DNA of 64,000 nucleotides from positions 518,839-582,838 of the forward strand of contig NW_026570315.1 of assembly GCF_019649055.1 (NCBI RefSeq), in the 5' to 3' direction. A program made the position numbers and the translations under genes. The stretch is from Paramacrobiotus metropolitanus (taxonomy: Eukaryota > Tardigrada > Eutardigrada > Parachela > Macrobiotidae). Within the stretch, counting starts at the first letter, position 1; every line of letters starts with the position of its first letter. The notes under the pieces are model-generated. The model saw nothing but the letters and a program-made list of their open reading frames with translations. It was not told where the DNA came from and searched no databases. Of this stretch, positions 1 through 10,948 are shown piece by piece.

Positions 1-2
1 AA

Positions 3-446
3 CAGATCAGGGCCGAACCTCCGTCCTATAAAACTTCTATGGCACAGGAGTACTATCCGTCACGAGCCATACACGACATTCTGTGGAGCACGGACCCGGA
101 GAAGAAGGAGACAAACCCTTCCTACTTCGTGGGCGTAGTCACAACCGACCCAAACACCGGAATACCTCCACAACCGAACCCGATTCCGAGTCAACCCGAA
201 CCGGAACATAATACGTCGACCGCGCCACCACATGTGCCAACGTCGAACGTGCCGACTACAACAGTAGCGGCCGGGGCATACACCAGCACCTCGTTTTCGA
301 CGCGTACAACAACATACGCGCCGATACCCACCGCATCCCACCCGGACAACAGTGACGGGGGATTCCCCTTTAACCGCCAACCAGGTCGGTTTATGGGACG
401 AACAGAACCACGCCCGAACTCCACCTCCGCAACAGTACGGATATGA
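3..446 (+). pseudogene. C-terminal end of coiled-coil ORF1 (copy A, partial)
   Basis: The frame is open from the window edge to a stop at 444-446, so the ATG at 39 is internal and not necessarily a start. The residues around the edge (AEPPSYKT) match EQPPSYRT near 52400 in copy B, where the same region ends a long coiled-coil protein. The segment is Pro/Thr/Ser-rich and disordered, with a PEPEHNTST stretch that matches PEPERNTST in copy B. It overlaps the start of the Gag reading frame at 352, in a different frame. The function is unknown; it is the upstream neighbour of Gag in both copies. No catalytic motif is visible. Confidence 0.6.
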
Positions 447-2618
447 GGAACCGGTCTACCAACCGGCAGGCTATGCCGACCACCAAGGTCGAATACCCTT
501 GGCGAACCCACCGCCCGCCCTGGAAGCACAACCAGTTGCACCAGCGGCTGCCCCAGCGCCACCCCAAAACCCAGCGGGATTGGACCCTGTCCATGTGGCC
601 ATGGTACGAGCAATGGCTCGCGGACGTCGGCAACCTATGCCAGACTTCGACGGTGATTACACTAAGCTCAACGAGTGGCTTAAGCAAATCCGTCAACTGC
701 ACCTACAGGCCCAGGAATGGTACGAAACGGACCAAACCTTTATGGCCGATCTCGTGGCCAAACTAAAAGGCCAGGCAGAAGAGTTTCATCGTCTAACAAA
801 AGTCGATGAACCCTATGGCGGATGGCCAGTCACCATATGGCTGAACAAGTTCGAAGCACGGTTTACGGACAAAAAAGGGAAATTAAAACCGTTAAACGGA
901 TGGCCAAACGAACGTTCCGTTTCGGACAAGAGACGCCGGAACAGTACTACGACGCCATGATGTACATGAAGTCCCAAGTCCGAACAATCACCGACAACGT
1001 CGCACTCTACGATCTGAAGGAAATATCCATGAACCCAAACTGAGGGAAGCTCTGGATATCAGGATGCCGGCAACTTTAACCGAGTTCGGTGACTTCCTCA
1101 GCGACTTTGTCAGCGGCGAGGAGATGTGCGAGGTACGGAAAGAAATACGTGACAACGACTACGTCCGAGTACGGGCAACAACGTCAGTACCGACTCAAAC
1201 CCCACCACCTCAAACCCCGCAGCAGACCGCGTACTAGCCGCATGTGATGCCGGGATACCAAACTCCATCGGCACAGTTCGGACAACTGATTCCGGCGGCA
1301 ATACCACCCGTGCAACAAGCACCCGTCTAGCAACCGACCTGGGCCGGAACGGTGGCGAACTCGAACTTGCCCCCACCTATAGCGGCAGCCCCACTTAACA
1401 ACTACGGAGGCGCTGGTTATGGCTCGGGAGGCAACCAAAACAACGGAAGTTTTAGTTACAACCAGAACCCCAACCAGGATACTCCGCATACGGTCAGGCT
1501 ACCACACAGGGATACGGCGGCGGAAGTTATGGTCGCGGAAGAGGACGCGGCTTCGGAAATCGCGGCCGTGGCAACTTCGCCAACCGCGGCGGAGGCGGAA
1601 GCCCACAAGGCAACCGACCTCCCCAAGCACAACAGAGTGCTCGACAGCGCTAACATACGTCGACAAGATGGAGGCGGCGTTCTTCCAATGGACGAAGGAC
1701 AAGACCTCCTCATGCAGACATTGCATGTTCAATAATCACGACGGAGCGCGCTGTGGATATGCTGGCAACCGACCAGCAGATAACCCGAATCTGTGGTGGT
1801 ACAACGACTGGTACCAACGATATACGACGGATGGCCCAATTGGATCGGTCAACCCGAACTACGCACACATCGTACCACCACCGTGGCCTCGCCAACAACA
1901 GGGCAGAGGCTCGGGCGGTTCCGGGAACGGAAACCGGTCGCCCGGCGGAGGAAACGGCGGAAACCGCAGGAACAGCGGCGGGAGCCAACAAGGGTCCCCG
2001 GGGTATCGAGAACCGCTACCGTCGCGTCAGTTTTTGGACTTGACGCCGCCTAACAATGGGCCGGCTCGGAGAAACTCCCCGGGAAACGTCCAAGGTCGAA
2101 TGAGCACCGGTGACTCATTCGACCTCCAACATCCCACCGAACCACAGGACAAGGATAACCCGACTAATCAACCGCATTTCTCACGGAACGACCCGACCTT
2201 CACCCGGATACAGAACCGGATAATATCAGTCCTAAACGCACTAGGACTGAATGAGTACAGGACGGAAGATCAATTTCTTACGGCGCTGTCAGCCCCCACA
2301 AAGGAGGCCGAAGCCGGTCGAACCATGGCGGCGGAACTCGGTATATTCGTCAACAACGGCGAAATCGAGATCCGATTCGGAACGCAAGAATTGCCCGACC
2401 CAATCGACCCACCGCATCAACTTGGCGCTGGAACGTCGGAAGTCAGAACGCAGCGATTGCCCGGATCGGCCGACCCAGTACCTCTGGTACGGGAACGACG
2501 GAGGTCGGAACGCAAGAATGGCCCGACCTACGCGGAGCTAACATTGCATCCGCGCCGCCAGCCGCGGAAAGTGACGCTGAGCGGACCGGCCATAGAACTT
2601 GGACTGGATTGCCGGTGA
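352..2618 (+). pseudogene. gag: Gag polyprotein, copy A (frameshifted)
   Basis: Structural capsid/nucleocapsid protein of the retroelement, expected to pack element RNA in cytoplasmic particles. Residues coded at about 640-1040 align with the capsid of copy B (PDFDGDYTKLNEWLKQIRQL against PKFNGDGAKVEGWITKIRRI), the usual Ty3 Gag pattern. A Gly/Asn/Arg-rich linker follows, then a canonical CCHC zinc knuckle, C-X2-C-X4-H-X4-C, at 1713-1754 (CRHCMFNNHDGARC). The reading frame changes near 900, near 1040 and again before 1419, and in-frame TAG codons lie near 1236 and 1328, so no intact product is possible from this copy. From 2101 the same frame continues into the segment that in copy B has its own ATG (55129), with near-identical DNA around the start. 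Confidence 0.8.
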
Positions 2619-2650
2619 GTAGAACCTCAACCGAGCCGCAAGGACGAGGC

Positions 2651-3933
2651 CAAAGACGCGGAGGACCGGGACACCGATTTGCGCACTGGGGTAACAGAAA
2701 CTACCCCAATGTATCATCCGTATCCGGAACGGATAGATACGCTGCAACTTTAGCAGCCATCGACCTCACCGAAGAACTGGGAGGATTCGAGGAATGGGAA
2801 ACCGTCTCATTGGAGGTACAAGTTCCTGTCTAGCCTCGGCCGGAGGAAACAGGCTTCTTCCAACCCCAGCCACGAACAGTAACTGGCTCTCGAACGTTCC
2901 AAAACATCGACTACATGTTGTCGACCGTGAGACCGATGGACGTCTCCATGGAAGAACGGATATTAGAGCAAGCACGACGGTTTGAAACAACCGATGCACC
3001 GAAGGACGGAGTAGCTAACCGACCTGAAGTACGGAAAGTAGTTACAGCCGAAGTGGAACTACTAACCGACCACGGACCAGTGTCATTGATCCCCGTCAAA
3101 CCGACAGTACGGGAAGTTACCTTCGAAAAAGCAACCCACAAGCAACCAAAAACGGTCAGAGCCTGGACGCATGCAATCCAGATCGGACCCACGCCCACAA
3201 CAGCGATGATCGACACTGGAGCGGAACTTCGCTGATCGAGAAACGATTTTGCGAGAGGAACGGCCTGACGATGCAACCTCTCGGACACTACACCAAAATA
3301 CTGGGTGTGGGCGGACAAAACGCCTTCGTAGTGTCTCACTTCTGTACAGCACCTGTAACAATGCAGGGCTTTACCAGCCATCACACTTTCCACGTCCAGC
3401 CAACCGACGCGGACGTCCCTGTGTTACTTGGATGCGACTACCTGCATTCCAAGTTCACATTTATTCTAACACCGATTCCAACTCCGGAACAACCAGAAGG
3501 AACGGTAGCGCAGTCTATCCCGATACCAGAGGCATCGAAAACGGTAGGAAACGAGGCTCGGATTAGTCGGCTTGATCACCCGTCGAACTCCACACGTAAC
3601 ATCTGCCGCGATTGCCGGGATACAAATCGCATCCTCCTGGAGGAACTAGCACTCCACAACGTAATAGAACATTACCAGGGACGGATACGCAACGGTACAT
3701 TACGACCGGCAAAGCGGATACTAAAGTCTATCCCGACACCAGAGGCATCCGCCACGGAAGCGGATGCTCTGGACCAGAACTTGAAGGAGATACAACAGAA
3801 ATATCGAACTTGGTTTACGGGAGTCCAGCACTTTCTCGACCGACGGACGTCAGAGTTAGTGGCTACTCTACGACAGAACGGAGCGACGACACCCGACCAG
3901 ATCCGAAAAGCAAAGAATGCGAACCAGTCATAG
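2651..3933 (+). pseudogene. pol: Aspartic protease region, copy A (frameshifted)
   Basis: Retropepsin that would cleave the Gag-Pol precursor. The catalytic triad DTG is coded at 3212-3220 (AMIDTGAE), and a frameshift follows within about 20 bases, so the rest of the fold (VLLGCDYLHSKF, about 3418-3453) is in another frame. The upstream region (GFEEWETVSLEVQVP) aligns with copy B (EYFEDWEAVPLEAQVP). The segment after the protease contains a CRDCRDTNR motif near 3600 and a repeated IP(I/T)PEAS peptide, also in copy B (56765-56810). The lesions make the enzyme dead. Assignment to retropepsin is secure from DTGA plus the LLGCDYL element. Confidence 0.8.
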
Positions 3934-4004
3934 CCTTGGAACAAACCATTGAGGAAGAAGCCGACGAGTAGGAGGAAGATAGATTCCCTATCCACCGCCA
4001 GTAC

Positions 4005-6600
4005 ATGGAATACAAACTTCCAGTACCAGGGGCTTTGGAAGTATGCTGCCAAGAACTGGCTAGAGCACTTTTCTCCTACCTGCAACGCATACAGCAGTAC
4101 GGAGCGACCGGAACAACGGCATTTTGGCAACGGTATGGCGAAAATACTTCCATAACTCGGAATACACCCAACCCGTTACCACCGGTGGACGAACACTACC
4201 CTACCGGAGTAAAATTCATAACGAGTCCACCTCGACCAAAAGAGGATACACAACTGGATGAAACGGACAGACCGTACCGATGTGCTATCTTCAAGGATAA
4301 CATCGACGGAGTGATACGGGCGATACAGACCCGCCATAGCGTAACTTTGCTGGACGGCAGACCGTCGTCACCGGCACCTCCGCAACCAGACCGGAAGGAA
4401 GACTGTTTTCGGAAGACTCAACCGACAGTCATCCGATGGCTGAGCAACACGAGCTCACTGCCAACCGACCTCGAGAATCAGGACGGAGCGAGTCGACCGA
4501 CCCAACCGATGGGCATAGTCGAACCGTTCAACATGATGTCGGACGACCAGAAAATGGAAGAAGCACGAGTCAACACGACCCAAGTAGAGGGAAACGACGC
4601 GGAATCCCAGGAGGAGCGACGGAGAATCATCGACTCCATGAACTTCGGAAAAAATCTAACCGACGAGCAACTCGCCATACTGAAGGCAGCTGCATGGGAT
4701 TACCGGACCGTCTTTCCGACCTCGAAGAAACCATACGGAGACGTCAAGGGCGTAACGCATGTCATAGACGTCCAAGGAGCCCAGCCGATTAAGATGAACC
4801 CCACCAGAACAAGCTGGAAAGGACGGGAATTCATCCAAAAACACGTGCAGGAGATGCTCGAACAAGGAGTCATCGAACCCTCATCGGCAGCATGGAGCTT
4901 CCCTGTCGTCTTAGCCGCGAAACGGAATGGAGATGGCACAGTGGGAACTCGTTTCTGTATCAACTACATAAAGTTGAATTCAGTGACGAAGAAAAATAAC
5001 TACCCACTACCGAACCCGGACGAACTACTAGACCGGTGCGCCGGAATGGAGTACTACGGCAAAGTAGACTGTCAGTCCGGCTTTTGGCAAATCCCAATGG
5101 ATGAAGCCTCAAAGAATTACACCACCTTCGTAACACCGGAGCGAAAGTACAGATTCAACCGTATGCCATTTGGAGTCTGCAACGGACCAGCAACCTTCCA
5201 GATGCATATGGACAAAATAACGGCATCAGCCCGGAAGACAGTTGTCTTTACTTACATTGACGACGTCATCTTCTTCGGCAAAACTTTCGAAGACTTCGTC
5301 GAGGCTTTCCGAGCAACCATCGAATGCCTCAGGGATGCCGGATTTACGGTCAAACCCTCGAAATGTGAGGTCGGAACGAACAGACTGCTGTTTCCAGGAC
5401 ATCTCCTAAGTAAGAACGGAATCCAGACCGACGACGAAAAGGTAGCAGCCATAGCCGAACAGAGCTGTCCGAGGACGGAACGCCAACTGAGGTCGTTCTT
5501 GGGACTGGCTAACCATTAAAGAAAATTCAACCGAGGATACGCTCAGAAAACTTCGAAAATGTTTGAGCTCCTACGGAAGGATAAAAACATTAAGCTCGAT
5601 TGGACGGAAGCCCACACGGCTGAGTTCAACGACATCAAGAAAGCGCTAACAGAGCGCCCGTACTGGCGAAGTTCGACCCGACAAAAGAGACCGTCATTGA
5701 ATGTGACGCAAGCGGAGCCGGACTCGGCGCGGTGCTCTCACAAGACAGTCACCCAATCGCCTACGCCAGCAGAGACTTACACGGACCGGAACTCAACTAC
5801 GGAGTAACCGAATGAGAATGTTTGGCCGTGGCATGGGCGGTGCAGAAGTTCAAACACTATATCGACCACGGACCATTCACCGTACGAACGGATCAACGAG
5901 CATTGCAGAATCTGCTCCGATGCGAGTCGAACCGACCTGGCATCAATCCTCGACTAACACGTTGGGCACTGGCTTTACAAGGACGGGACATAACCATCCA
6001 ATACAAGCCAGGAGTATTCTGTGACAATGCAGATGCTTTGTCAAGATGGCCACTTGAACGTAGTGACGACAAAGATCAACACGGAGAGTTGGACCAAGTC
6101 CCCAACTTCGAGGACTTTAAGGACGAAATAAAGACTTGTAACATTCGGACCATCGGACGTCTGAAGGACAACGCACGGAAGAAGAAACGGAAAGACGAGG
6201 GGGAACCACCAGAAATTCCACCGCCACCGCCTCTTCCTGGATGCAACGTCATTTCCGACTGGCATGACTTAAGTACTACAGAACTACGGGTCATAAACAT
6301 ACCAGCACCGGAGACACCGGAACCGATCATTCAGACCGTCAACCCGACGGAGGAGTCGGACCACAACGACCCTAACGGTGAAACATTACCACCGCCAGCG
6401 AGACCGAACGAAGAACTTCGGAAAGCACAGCTGCGAGACCCGCGACTGCGCAAAATTATTGACGAGCTGGAGAATCCAGAAAAACTCTACCACAAGTCGA
6501 AACATCTGGAACACTACCAGATGGCCCAGGGAGTCTTATACAGACTCAAGACGATTAACCTGAAGTTGGAACGATGCTTCGTCGTAACGCTATTCATGCG
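4005..6600 (+). pseudogene. pol: Reverse transcriptase-RNase H, copy A (stops and frameshift)
   Basis: Copies element RNA to DNA. RT is open from 4005 to a TAA at 5517-5519. The palm residues are present: first Asp in GKVDCQSGFWQI (near 5070) and the YIDD box at 5253-5264. The TAA replaces a Tyr codon of copy B (GLANYYRKF against GLANH*RKF). RNase H continues in shifted frames: ECDASGAGLGAVLSQ near 5700, a TGA in place of Trp just before ECLAVAWAVQKF near 5816, then RTDQRALQNL and DNADALSRW. Compared with copy B, about 1.4 kb of acidic linker (about 57.4-58.9 kb in B) is missing between protease and RT, fused at PTQPMGIVEPFN. The enzyme from this copy cannot be functional. Confidence 0.85.
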
Positions 6601-7556
6601 GAACAACAGTATCCGATCACTTCACGACGGAAAAACCGGAAACCATTTCGGACGGGAGAAAACGATCGATGCGGTGAAGCTACGTTACTTCTGGGAAAGG
6701 ATGACGTCGGACATCATCGAGTACATCGACAAATGCCGACAGTGCATTATGGCAAACAAGCCCCGATGTCCACCACCGGTAAACTCCAGAAAATGGAGGT
6801 CGGTGAAGCATGGTATAGCATTTACGCGGACTTTAAAGGCCCCCTACCTCGGACGGAGACGAGGGGATACCAGTATATCGCAGTGGTAACAGACCAGCTG
6901 CCGAAGTTCACCATAGCCCAGGCAACTAAAACCAACACCGCACGAGAATTTGTAAAATTCTTCGTGGAAGACGTCCTGCTCAGGTACGGAATGCCGACCT
7001 TCATCCACTCGGAAAGAGGGACCCACTTTATTGCGAAAACATTCGCCAAGGTCGCACGGATCCTCGGCATCCAACACACGCTTGGAACTGCCTACCATCC
7101 GGAAGGACAAGGACAGGTCGAACGGCAAATGCAGACGATATGGGACGGTATACGGAAGTTCTGCGACGTGAAAGACGGATACCGTTGGCATAGAGCCTTA
7201 CCATACGCCGTCTGCGGGATGAACCGAGCAGTCCATGCCTCGACTCACCGTTCTATATGCTCTATGGGCGAGAAATGCCCATGCCACAGGACATAGTGGC
7301 CGGAACTAATACACCGGAAACCTTTACGACAAAGAACATTACATCCGGCGTATCAAGGAACGACTTTAACGATCACACGAGATCGCCCGCATCAACATCG
7401 ATGACGCTTTCGAGCAGAATGCCGAACATTACAACAAGAAGAAGTCGACACCGACCTTCAAACCGAGGGACAAAGTAACGGTGGAATTTCCAACCAAGGA
7501 TCCCAGGATGGAACGCTACGACGGAGTCTGGACGGTCATTAACTATGTTGGCCCAA
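6601..7556 (+). pseudogene. pol: Integrase, copy A, part before the cox3 insertion
   Basis: DDE integrase that would insert element cDNA in the chromosome. The N-terminal zinc module (HDGKTGNHFGREKT ... CRQC) is at about 6620-6745. The core then continues in a different frame (YADFKGPLPRTETRGYQYIAVV, from about 6825). The second catalytic acid is altered: copy B has HTDQGSHF, this copy has HSERGTHF, so Asp is replaced by Glu. The third acid is kept in GQGQVERQM near 7115. Another frame break occurs near 7230-7260, and the C-terminal part (LYGREMPMPQDIVAGTN) is fragmentary. At about 7556 the alignment to copy B stops inside the GPY/F-like region, where a mitochondrial fragment lies, and resumes at about 7860. 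Confidence 0.85.
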
Positions 7557-7850
7557 ATATTTCATTAGTTTCTTTATTTGTTAAGTTAATTAAGGTATGG
7601 TGAGTTCAAGTAACGGTAACTCCTCTTCTGAATAAAATGGCTGTGTTTAAAGAGGTACATTAAAGGGATTAATGGCTATAATATGTAAGGGGGGTCATTG
7701 ATTGTGTAATTCTATATTCGGCGCTAGTCTCCTGTGGAAGAATGTTCAAAAAAATCTTGCAAAAAATAAAATTTCTGATGTAATAAATAGTAACATTCCT
7801 AATCGTAGTCCTCTAATTACTGTAGTTGAGTGAAATCCTTGAATTGATCC
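7557..7850 (-). pseudogene. cox3: NUMT: fragment of mitochondrial cytochrome c oxidase subunit III
   Basis: Read on the minus strand with the invertebrate mitochondrial code, this AT-rich block gives a clear COX3 core: QGFHSTTV, GLRLGMLLFITSEILFFAS, FFWTFFHSSLAPN, then INPFNVPL, LNTAI and SGVTVTWTHHTL. Trp in FFW, NQW and VTW is TGA, and Ser in FAS and HSS is AGA/AGG, so a nuclear code would break it. Two single-base frameshifts (at the run of G near 7688-7694 and near 7645) show it is a dead nuclear copy. It interrupts the integrase C-terminus of copy A; the flanks rejoin collinearly with copy B (NYVGPN ... VAVDRVKHY). It most likely arose as filler DNA during break repair. The code use excludes vertebrate mitochondria. 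Confidence 0.92.
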
Positions 7851-8639
7851 GTCCTCCTTTGCTGCGAGGACGGACGTGAAGACACGGTAGCCGTCGACCG
7901 GGTAAAACATTACCGAGCCGAGACAAGTCGACCGGTAACTCGGTCATCCGGCCCAGTAGCCGACCACACAAAGGGGAAGGTAACTGTTACGCCGAAGAGA
8001 AAACCAGAAGAAACCGTCGAGAAATCATCGGATCCGACCAACATCGCGGATAAAACCGAGCCGACGGCAAAGAAGAAACGAGGTCGACCTCGGAAGAAAC
8101 CACCGACCGACTTCAAAACCCCAGCACTGCAAGAACTGCAGAAGCAAGACGTCATAGCTAGTGAACCAGCACCGACACCGGAAAAATCAACCGAAGACGC
8201 GGTTCAACCGGCTATCCAGCCTACGGACGAAATCAAGAAATCGGAAAAACCGGCTAGGAAAAAGAGGACGGTTAAACCAACCGACTCGTCGGCGTCGACC
8301 ACAGAAGTCGAGACGACCGACCAGGAGGTCGAACCGACCAAGCTGAAACGGAAATATACGAAGAGGATGGTTAAAACGACCGACCCGGCGGCACCAACCA
8401 CAGAGGTTACGGTAGCCGACCAGGCAGTCGAACCGCCTAAACGGAAGTACGGAACGGCCAAGAAGCCGAAGCAGACAGCACAACAGATGCTGGAGGAAAC
8501 TGAAGTCACTGAAGATGAAGCTCATAAGGAAATCCTAGAGAGAATCTCAGAAGGACGAGCTGATTCGGAGAAACCGACCAAACCAGTCAAACCAAAGTCA
8601 CCTAAAACATCAGTCACAACAGAACTGACTCAGTCATAG
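7851..8639 (+). CDS. pol: Integrase C-terminus with AT-hook, Lys/Pro-rich tail (copy A)
   Basis: From about 7861 the frame is open without a stop to TAG at 8637-8639. It starts with the end of integrase (EDTVAVDRVKHY, matching VVAVDRCKHH in copy B) and runs into a basic tail of about 240 residues. The tail carries a canonical AT-hook core, KKKRGRPRKK, at 8070-8099, followed by PPTDFKTPALQELQKQ. Two diverged repeats of about 36 residues come next (KRTVKPTD...TTEVETTDQEVEP and KRMVKTTD...TTEVTVADQAVEP). The same AT-hook peptide occurs in copy B at about 62341-62375. In Ty3 chromoviruses a C-terminal chromodomain targets integration; an AT-hook tail could play that part by binding the minor groove of AT-rich DNA. 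The function is inferred; the motif and the open frame are seen. Confidence 0.75.
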   Translation, partial: VLLCCEDGREDTVAVDRVKHYRAETSRPVTRSSGPVADHTKGKVTVTPKRKPEETVEKSSDPTNIADKTEPTAKKKRGRPRKKPPTDFKTPALQELQKQDVIASEPAPTPEKSTEDAVQPAIQPTDEIKKSEKPARKKRTVKPTDSSASTTEVETTDQEVEPTKLKRKYTKRMVKTTDPAAPTTEVTVADQAVEPPKRKYGTAKKPKQTAQQMLEETEVTEDEAHKEILERISEGRADSEKPTKPVKPKSPKTSVTTELTQS

Positions 8640-8813
8640 GGCCATAGGCGCAACTTAACATAGGTTATAGGTAGCTTAACAATAACTAGGCATAGATGGA
8701 CCTTTGGTGTCGAAATTGGAACCTCTTCAGTTGACCGGAACATCTTCAGTTGAACGTACGGGAATTAGTAGAATTCTAACGCGCCGTATTTCCTCTTCTT
8801 AACAGTAACAACA
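8640..8813 (+). promoter_or_regulatory. Conserved intergenic block ending in a likely 3' splice site (copy A)
   Basis: A non-coding block between the Pol tail and the next ORF. The stretch 8697-8755 (GGACCTTTGGTGTCG ... CTCTTCAGTTG ... TCTTCAGTTGAAC) is strongly conserved at 62903-62960 in copy B. It is followed by TTCTAAC (8774-8780, branch-point-like), a pyrimidine tract (8789-8800) and an AG at 8804-8805, eight bases before the ATG of the next ORF. Copy B keeps the same order. This is the layout of a 3' splice acceptor, so the downstream ORF may be expressed from a spliced RNA. Preceding TATAGG/CATAGG words recur in the other intergenic block at 23.7 kb. Confidence 0.55.
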
Positions 8814-8976
8814 ATGTCAGACCGACGTCGTAATGACCCACCTTCAGGCAGATCTAGCAGCGGACGTAGCGGATCTAGCCATAGATCGCACCCGTATCCG
8901 ACACATCACCGCTCGATCTCGCGATCGGATAACTCGCGATCGGCCACACAGACGCCGGCGCAGCAGGTAGAAAACC
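8814..8976 (+). CDS. Small Ser/Arg-rich protein, N-terminal part (copy A)
   Basis: ATG at 8814 directly follows the likely splice acceptor. The protein begins MSDRRRNDPPSGRSSSGR and is Ser/Arg/His-rich, resembling nucleic-acid-binding basic tails rather than any enzyme. Copy B starts with MSDRRRDLSSSGSNSSRR at 63024, so start and N-terminus are conserved. In copy A the frame is cut at 8977 by a MITE. The element sequence resumes at about 9448 (AGLTVGSGRG, matching AGLTVGSRMV in copy B), so the original product was longer and probably ran into the Pro-rich ORF at 9599. The role is unknown. Confidence 0.55.
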
Positions 8977-9447
8977 CTACTTCGCTTACTGCCTTATATG
9001 GGCTCCCCTTATGTTACTCTCCCTTATCTGGGCTCCCGAGCAATATGAGCAACCCTCTACATCGGCGGTTACGTTATTACTCACAGTTTTGCAGCTGTTA
9101 TCAGTGTATGATTGAATGAAAATTTAGATTTGTGTATACTTATTTCGCCAGTACTTTTGTAGCATTGAGTTTGTATCAATGTTTGTGGCATTTTTTAGTT
9201 TGTTCATTGGCAAATCCGGTTGAAATTAATGAAAAATATATATAGATAATATAATTATATAAATATAATTCGGATGTGAAATTTCGGAATTCTTTGGTGT
9301 GCTCACTTGTAAATCCGGTTGAAAGAACTAGAAATGGGTTCTGCTATAAATCCGATAAATAATTTGAAGGGTATTGCTCACTAGCCGGGAGCCCAGATAA
9401 GGGAGAGTAATATAAGGGGAGCTCATATAAGGCAGTAAGCGAAGTAG
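8977..9447. mobile_element. MITE with about 75-bp terminal inverted repeats
   Basis: The left end CTACTTCGCTTACTGCC (8977) and the right end GGCAGTAAGCGAAGTAG (to 9447) are perfect complements, and the complementarity continues with a few mismatches over about 75 bp on each side (8977-9052 and 9374-9447). The 320-bp middle is very AT-rich with no coding capacity. It interrupts copy A: the flanking element sequence is contiguous in copy B near 63165-63190. I cannot define a target duplication with confidence. No transposase is encoded, so it is non-autonomous; superfamily not assigned. Confidence 0.75.
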
Positions 9448-10887
9448 CGCTAATGTAATAGCTAATGTATTAGCAGGTCTAACGGTCGGGTCCGGACGCG
9501 GCACACAATTCCGACCAATACCACCACAAATCCTACCACCAAACACAGTAGTCGACGACACCGGCTGCTTATGGAATCTCACTACGACGACGAGTCAGAT
9601 GACTCCAGTAACGGCGACAGACCCACATGGTCAACCGTACCGCTGGCCGGTTCCGATGACATCGGTCGGACCGACCTATCCAGCGCCGACAATGGCAACT
9701 GGAATGCCGAATATACTCGGACCAGTTTACCCGGCACCCACAATGGTGCCAGGGTTGGTGAACGTAACCGGACCACCTTAAACGACGCCCACAACGGCGC
9801 CGGTCAGAACGACATTCGTGGGACCCCCGTTACCATACGGACCATTACCGTTACCACCCAGAATGATGTCACCGACCAGACTGGCATCAATCAGTATAAT
9901 TGGCCCGGACGGCACTATATCGCCACCATGGCCGATGTTAGTGTCAACAGTACCCGGACCGTTTTCACCGCCGATTTCGCGAACGCAACTCGGATACCCG
10001 AGACAACCGACTCTTTGGGGAAACCCGACGTTGGCGCCATATCTGACGAACCCGTTAAACCAGTACGGAAGTTTGGCAGGAGGGCAGCCCACACAGGGTG
10101 TAACACCGACGACGGCTACACAGGCCGTATCGTCAATGCCTCCACCGCCAGTACCGCCACCGGTAACTTTGCCGGCAAGCGGCCAATCAAGAATGGAAAC
10201 GCCGCGCGATCTGCGTCGTCAAGTGGAAATCGCCCGATCCCAAATCAAAAATTTAGAGGAATCACTGAAGGCGACCACAGCGTTAAACCCCGACCACTCC
10301 GACTACCGATTCGCCTTATTACGGCAAATCGGCGAGTTGCAAGTTTTCATGAATGACAACAACAACCTAATCCGGATCCACAAAGGCACAGCAGCTCAAC
10401 CGACGGCTGCTCCCCAAGGAACTACGTCGACACCGACCACACAGGCCGGTACGTCGACACCCGCGCAACCGGATTCAACTCCGACGACCTCCGCTGCCCT
10501 AGAAACGACCAGCCGAGCGCCGTCATTAGCAATTGGAAAATTGCGAGTCCAACGGGAGGATGCCCTTAGACAAGTGGCAGAATACGATCGACAAACGAAC
10601 GACCTCCCACGAACAGTCGAAAACTACGGCCATGAGATGAGACGACTTAGCCGACAAGAAAAGTACCACAGAACCACTGCGGCTGACTTGGAGGCGAAGA
10701 TAAATACGAGGAGCAACGCCTCGTAAGACCGGGAACATCGATGACGACCACACAGGCCGTCATCGACGAGGAAACGAGACTCGCCCGGTTGGAGGATTTG
10801 AGAGGGATGCGCAACGATGCGCTGGAGACCATAGAACGGCTACAACAGCGTCTGACCAATCTCCTACCCAGTGATCAGTTCTTCTCT
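9448..10887 (+). pseudogene. Pro-rich region and first helical module of a long repeat ORF (copy A)
   Basis: One frame runs from about 9599 to 10726 with a single TAA at 9779-9781. The N-terminal 250 residues are Pro/Gly/Thr-rich (PVPMTSVGPTYPAPTM, LPYGPLPLPPRMM). They are followed by charged heptad-like helices (ETPRDLRRQVEIARSQIKNLEESLK and KLRVQREDALRQVAEYDRQ). After 10726 the frame shifts and continues (TTTQAVIDEETRLARLED) to the LINE insertion at 10888, after which it resumes at 14893. The module repeats in the downstream segment, where near-identical TTTQAV plus helix units recur. No family recognised; a structural or scaffolding role is a guess. Confidence 0.6.
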
Positions 10888-10948
10888 TCAAGACAACTTC
10901 AAGATACCTACTTGTAACTTTTGAGTCCCAGAATGGGTTTTATTTCAT

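Noticed and set aside
60-613. Long minus-strand frames over the gag and ORF1 region
   Set aside because: They mirror the plus-strand coding frames, have no motif, and the plus strand has conserved homologues in copy B.
8187-8525. Minus-strand hydrophobic frame that could look like a membrane protein
   Set aside because: It is the antisense of the Lys/Pro-rich integrase tail; hydrophobic residues come from complementary Lys and Glu codons.
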